A stretch of 64,000 nt of DNA, taken from contig NZ_CP025085.1 of the NCBI RefSeq assembly GCF_002847015.1, positions 2,604,001 to 2,668,000 on the forward strand, written 5' to 3'. Of this stretch, positions 60,425 through 64,000 are shown one piece after another. Below the pieces are notes generated by a model. The model made no database searches, had not been told where the DNA came from, and worked only from the letters and a program-made list of their open reading frames with translations. This DNA comes from Prodigiosinella confusarubida (GTDB lineage Bacteria; Pseudomonadota; Gammaproteobacteria; Enterobacterales; Enterobacteriaceae). The first letter of the stretch is position 1. Each line of letters opens with the position of its first letter. The translations under genes and the position numbers were made by a program.

Positions 60425-61939
60425 ATGGCACGTAGTAACGTAGAAGTATCCGATGATGTCCAGACAAGGATCGAGGACGGACGCTACAAAGAAGGTTTTT
60501 TCACCGAACTGGCCACGGATGAACTGGCTCACGGTATTAACGAACATGTGGTACGGGCTATTTCTGCCAAGCGTAATGAACCTGAATGGATGTTGGCGTT
60601 TCGGCTTAATGCTTACCACGCCTGGCTGGAGATGGAAGAACCTCACTGGTTGAAAGCGCACTACGATAAACTTGACTATCAGGATTATAGCTATTACTCG
60701 GCACCGTCCTGTGGCGATTGTGACGACAATTGCAGCGCTCAACCGGGCGCCATTCAGCACTCCGGGACTGACGAGACCAGCCTGCCGTCAGACCAGAAAA
60801 ATTACCTCACTACCGAGGTGGAAAAGGCGTTCGAGCAACTGGGTATTCCGGTGCGGGAAGGCAAGGATGTCGCGGTAGACGCGATATTTGACTCGGTATC
60901 TGTTGCCACCACTTACCGGCATGAACTGGCGAAACAAGGCATTATTTTCTGCTCATTCAGTGAAGCAATTCAGGAACATCCGGATTTGGTACGTCAGTAT
61001 CTGGGTAGCGTAGTACCGTCCAACGACAACTTTTTTGCCGCCCTGAATGCGGCGGTGGCTTCAGACGGAACCTTTGTGTATGTGCCGAAAGGTGTCCGTT
61101 GCCCAATGGAACTTTCTACCTATTTTCGCATTAACGCCGCAAAAACCGGCCAGTTTGAGCGGACGATTTTGATCGCTGATGATGACAGTTATGTCAGCTA
61201 TATCGAAGGATGTTCCGCACCGGTTCGTGATAGTTATCAACTGCATGCGGCGGTAGTGGAAGTGATTGTCAATAAAAATGCCGAAGTGAAATATTCCACG
61301 GTACAGAACTGGTTTGCTGGTAAGGACAGTAAGGGCGGGATCCTTAACTTCGTGACCAAGCGAGCACTGTGTGGTGGAGAAAATTCAAAGATGTCCTGGA
61401 CGCAGTCAGAAACCGGGTCGGCGATCACCTGGAAATATCCAAGTGTGATTCTGCGTGGTGATAATTCGGTTGGTGAGTTTTTCTCCGTGGCATTAACCAG
61501 TGGTCATCAACAGGCGGACACTGGGACCAAAATGATCCATATCGGTAAAAACACCCATTCGACCATTATCTCAAAAGGAATTTCGGCCGGGCATAGCCAG
61601 AATACCTATCGTGGCTTGGTGAAAATTATGCCAAGTGCGACCAATGCCCGCAATTTTACCCAGTGTGACTCGATGCTGATAGGTAGTGATTGTGGTGCAC
61701 ACACCTTTCCGTATGTGGAAGTGAGAAACAATACGGCCCAACTGGAACACGAAGCAACGACATCCAGAATTGGTGAAGATCAACTGTTCTATTGCCTGCA
61801 ACGTGGCATCAATGAAGATGATGCTATCTCCATGATTGTAAATGGCTTCTGTAAAGATGTGTTTTCTGCGTTGCCGCTGGAGTTTGCAGTGGAAGCACAG
61901 AAACTCCTGGCGATCAGCCTTGAACATAGCGTGGGCTAA
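60425..61939 (+). CDS. sufB: Fe-S scaffold subunit SufB
   Basis: 504 residues from ATG 60425 (E. coli 495). Core scaffold of SufBC2D on which clusters form under iron limitation and oxidative stress. The N-terminal CxxC-type stretch [17 protein letters not shown] (about 106-122), the beta-helix core, and the segment [17 protein letters not shown], which includes the Cys region that accepts persulfide, are present. Ends in [11 protein letters not shown] as in E. coli. An insertion of a few residues near 125-135 ([13 protein letters not shown]) accounts for the extra length. Confidence 0.96.
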   Translation: MARSNVEVSDDVQTRIEDGRYKEGFFTELATDELAHGINEHVVRAISAKRNEPEWMLAFRLNAYHAWLEMEEPHWLKAHYDKLDYQDYSYYSAPSCGDCDDNCSAQPGAIQHSGTDETSLPSDQKNYLTTEVEKAFEQLGIPVREGKDVAVDAIFDSVSVATTYRHELAKQGIIFCSFSEAIQEHPDLVRQYLGSVVPSNDNFFAALNAAVASDGTFVYVPKGVRCPMELSTYFRINAAKTGQFERTILIADDDSYVSYIEGCSAPVRDSYQLHAAVVEVIVNKNAEVKYSTVQNWFAGKDSKGGILNFVTKRALCGGENSKMSWTQSETGSAITWKYPSVILRGDNSVGEFFSVALTSGHQQADTGTKMIHIGKNTHSTIISKGISAGHSQNTYRGLVKIMPSATNARNFTQCDSMLIGSDCGAHTFPYVEVRNNTAQLEHEATTSRIGEDQLFYCLQRGINEDDAISMIVNGFCKDVFSALPLEFAVEAQKLLAISLEHSVG

Positions 61940-62030
61940 TGCATTAGTGGCTCCGTCACGGCAACGGAAATGGCACTCCGGTGCACATAATGATGAGCGT
62001 CAGCAATCAAAAGACGCCAGAAGGATAAAT

Positions 62031-62777
62031 ATGTTAAGTATCAAAAATTTGAGAGTCAGTGTCGAAGAGAAAGAAATCATCAGAGGGCTGAGTCTGCATG
62101 TTAAACCAGGAGAGGTCCATGCCATCATGGGACCAAATGGTTCAGGGAAAAGCACCTTGTCTGCAACGTTGGCTGGACGAGAAGATTATGAAGTGACTGC
62201 TGGTTCACTGTATTTCAAAGGCAAGGATCTGTTGACATTGGCACCGGAAGATCGCGCCGGAGAAGGCATTTTCATGGCTTTCCAATACCCGGTGGAAATT
62301 CCTGGCGTTAGTAATCAGTTTTTCCTGCAAACCGCAGTCAACGCCGTGCGCAAATATCGTCAGCAGGAACCGCTGGACCGTTTTGATTTTGCTGATTTCA
62401 TTGAAGATAAAATCCAGCTGTTGAAGATGCCAGCAGACCTGCTGACACGTTCAGTAAACGTGGGGTTTTCCGGCGGTGAGAAGAAACGGAATGATATTTT
62501 GCAAATGGCGGCACTGGAGCCGGATTTATGTATTCTGGATGAAACAGATTCCGGTCTGGATATTGATGCGTTGAAGATTGTCGCTAATGGTGTGAATACA
62601 CTACGTAATACTCAGCGTTCATTCATTATTGTTACCCACTATCAACGCATTCTGGATTACGTCAAACCTGATTATGTGCATGTGTTGTCTCAGGGAAATA
62701 TTGTTAAATCCGGCGATTTCTCATTGGTTAAACAGTTGGAGGAACAAGGCTATGGCTGGCTTACCGACCAACAGTAG
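62031..62777 (+). CDS. sufC: Fe-S assembly ATPase SufC
   Basis: 248 residues, the E. coli length, from ATG 62031 with AGAAGGA upstream. ABC-type ATPase without membrane partner; Walker A GPNGSGKS near residue 34-41, signature FSGGEKKRND near residue 146 and Walker B CILDETDSGLD near residue 168. ATP binding drives reshaping of the SufB-SufD interface. A 91-base gap separates it from sufB. Its last 26 bases overlap the sufD start. Confidence 0.96.
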   Translation: MLSIKNLRVSVEEKEIIRGLSLHVKPGEVHAIMGPNGSGKSTLSATLAGREDYEVTAGSLYFKGKDLLTLAPEDRAGEGIFMAFQYPVEIPGVSNQFFLQTAVNAVRKYRQQEPLDRFDFADFIEDKIQLLKMPADLLTRSVNVGFSGGEKKRNDILQMAALEPDLCILDETDSGLDIDALKIVANGVNTLRNTQRSFIIVTHYQRILDYVKPDYVHVLSQGNIVKSGDFSLVKQLEEQGYGWLTDQQ

Positions 62778-64000
62778 TAGCAAACAGCAGCACGTTGTGC
62801 AGCAGTGGCAGCAATTATTCAACACGGCTGCGCCGCGATCTCCCGAGGCCGAACAACACTGGCAACAGGTACTGCGGTTAGGGCTGCCACATCGTAAGCT
62901 CGAACACTGGAAATACACACCGTTAGATAGCTTATTGTCTCACGTATTTACTGTGCCGACGGCGCGCTTCATCAATCCAGAGTTGCGAAACATGCTGGCT
63001 CTGCCTGTCGACAGTTGGCGTCTGGTATTTGTTGACGGGGTGTTTAATGCGATGTTGAGTGACGTGGCGTGGGGGCCTTACCAGATAGATGTAAAGCCAG
63101 CTGGATCGCCCTTGTCATTATCTGTCGCTATTCAGCCAGAGGTCTTCCTGCATCTGACAGAAAGCCTGGCAATGTCAACTACGCTTATCCATCTGCCTGC
63201 TGGCGTGCAGGCAGATAAACCGCTCTATCTGTTACACATCAACAGCAGCGGTTCTACCCCGGCTTTGAATACGGTTCATTATCGACATCACCTGAGTGTC
63301 GGCCAGGGAGCCAGTGCACAGATTATCGAACATTATGTCAGTCTGGATGAAGGGGCGCATTTCTGTGGTGCGCGTTTAACTATTGATGCAGGAGAAAACA
63401 GTCAGGTAACGCATTACAAGCTGGGATTTGAGTCGCCAGCCAGTTATCACTTTTCTCATAACGATCTGTTACTAGCACGTGCGGCGCAGGTGAGCAGCCA
63501 TGGTTTTCTATTAGGTGCCGGGCTGACGCGTCATCACACCAGCGCCCAGATTAACGGTGAAGGCGTTAATCTGGTGATGAATAGTCTGGTCTTGCCGGGT
63601 GGTAATGAAGTCTGTGACACTCGCACCTATCTTGAACATAACAAAGGCCATGGCGAAAGCCGCCAGTTACACAAAACCATCGTGCGTGATCGTGCCCGTG
63701 CCGTATTCAATGGCACGATTAAAGTGGCGCCTCAGGCGCTGAAAACCGATGGAAAAATGACTAACAATAATTTGTTGCTGGGTCGTCTGGCCGAAGTTGA
63801 TACCAAGCCACAATTGGAAATCTATGCTGATGATGTGAAATGCAGTCATGGGGCTACGGTGGGGAGAATCGACGAGGAACAGCTATTTTATCTGCGTTCA
63901 CGTGGTATTAGCGAGCGAGACGCACAACAGATGATTATTTTCGCTTTTGCTGCGGAATTGACGGAAGCGATTACGGATGAAGTATTGCGTGATGTGGTAG
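62752..64000 (+). CDS. sufD: Fe-S assembly subunit SufD (3' end outside window)
   Basis: The ATG at 62752 lies inside sufC and opens a frame that runs off the right edge after about 416 codons; E. coli SufD has 423 residues, so only the last few are missing. The N-terminus MAGLPTNSSS, then LEHWKYTPLDSLL near residue 50, and the conserved C-terminal part with GMTNNNLLLGRLAEVDTKPQ-like sequence and ADDVKCSHGATVG (including the conserved Cys and His at the SufB-SufD interface) are visible. SufD is needed for iron entry into the SufBC2D scaffold. Confidence 0.95.
   Translation, partial: MAGLPTNSSSKQQHVVQQWQQLFNTAAPRSPEAEQHWQQVLRLGLPHRKLEHWKYTPLDSLLSHVFTVPTARFINPELRNMLALPVDSWRLVFVDGVFNAMLSDVAWGPYQIDVKPAGSPLSLSVAIQPEVFLHLTESLAMSTTLIHLPAGVQADKPLYLLHINSSGSTPALNTVHYRHHLSVGQGASAQIIEHYVSLDEGAHFCGARLTIDAGENSQVTHYKLGFESPASYHFSHNDLLLARAAQVSSHGFLLGAGLTRHHTSAQINGEGVNLVMNSLVLPGGNEVCDTRTYLEHNKGHGESRQLHKTIVRDRARAVFNGTIKVAPQALKTDGKMTNNNLLLGRLAEVDTKPQLEIYADDVKCSHGATVGRIDEEQLFYLRSRGISERDAQQMIIFAFAAELTEAITDEVLRDVV

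Noticed and set aside
61842-62030. Upstream in-frame extension of sufC
   Set aside because: Overlaps sufB; ATG 62031 has a ribosome site and gives the exact SufC length.

Overview
The window is a stretch of enterobacterial chromosome, by eye close to 50% GC, and almost all of it is conserved housekeeping sequence. Nearly every protein matches an Escherichia coli protein in length and motifs. The block order, the lplA next to nlpC, two OmpF-type porins in tandem and a GH31 glycosidase next to an ACS-family transporter suggest Pectobacteriaceae (Dickeya/Pectobacterium/Brenneria-like). Genus is inference only. No prophage, insertion sequence, CRISPR array, tRNA or rRNA gene was seen.

Layout. 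(1) 0-7.1 kb is accessory: 3' part of an MFS transporter, a GH31 glycosidase, an arylamine N-acetyltransferase, an Hsp70-like YegD, and a CSS-EAL cyclic-di-GMP phosphodiesterase. (2) 7.2-15.8 kb: mfd, the lolC-lolD-lolE lipoprotein-release operon, nagK and cobB. (3) 16.3-23.2 kb: btuC-btuE-btuD, nlpC, lplA, a ydiV-like degenerate EAL gene and selO. (4) 23.6-49.2 kb: ldtD-mepK-gloC, aspC, tandem ompF-like porins, asnS, pncB, pepN, a decayed ssuC remnant, pyrD, zapC/ycbX, rlmKL-uup-pqiABC and rmf. (5) 49.3-64 kb: aroH-ppsR, ppsA, the RcsB-controlled sRNA rprA, ydiK, ydiJ-menI and the sufABCD iron-sulfur operon, cut by the right edge inside sufD. Relative to E. coli, block 4 sits between two blocks (3 and 5) that are neighbours there.

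How genes work together. LolCDE, PqiABC, NlpC, MepK, LdtD and the porins serve the envelope. PpsA/PpsR, AroH, PyrD, PncB and AspC are central metabolism; visible control sites include a PurR-like box and a probable CTP-sensing leader at pyrD, a Cra-like box at ppsA, a Fur-like box at sufA, OmpR-like sites at the upstream porin and Rcs boxes at rprA. The YdiV-like protein and the EAL enzyme point to control of motility and cyclic-di-GMP.

Most unusual points: a 16-copy hexanucleotide repeat between two mosaic porin copies; an ssuC pseudogene in which several conserved Trp codons have become stops; three Rcs-box-like motifs upstream of rprA; a palindrome filling the aroH promoter spacer; and two small unassigned ORFs (a Cys-rich 63-residue ORF and a 17-codon ORF with a perfect Shine-Dalgarno). 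No wholly new multi-gene system was found.
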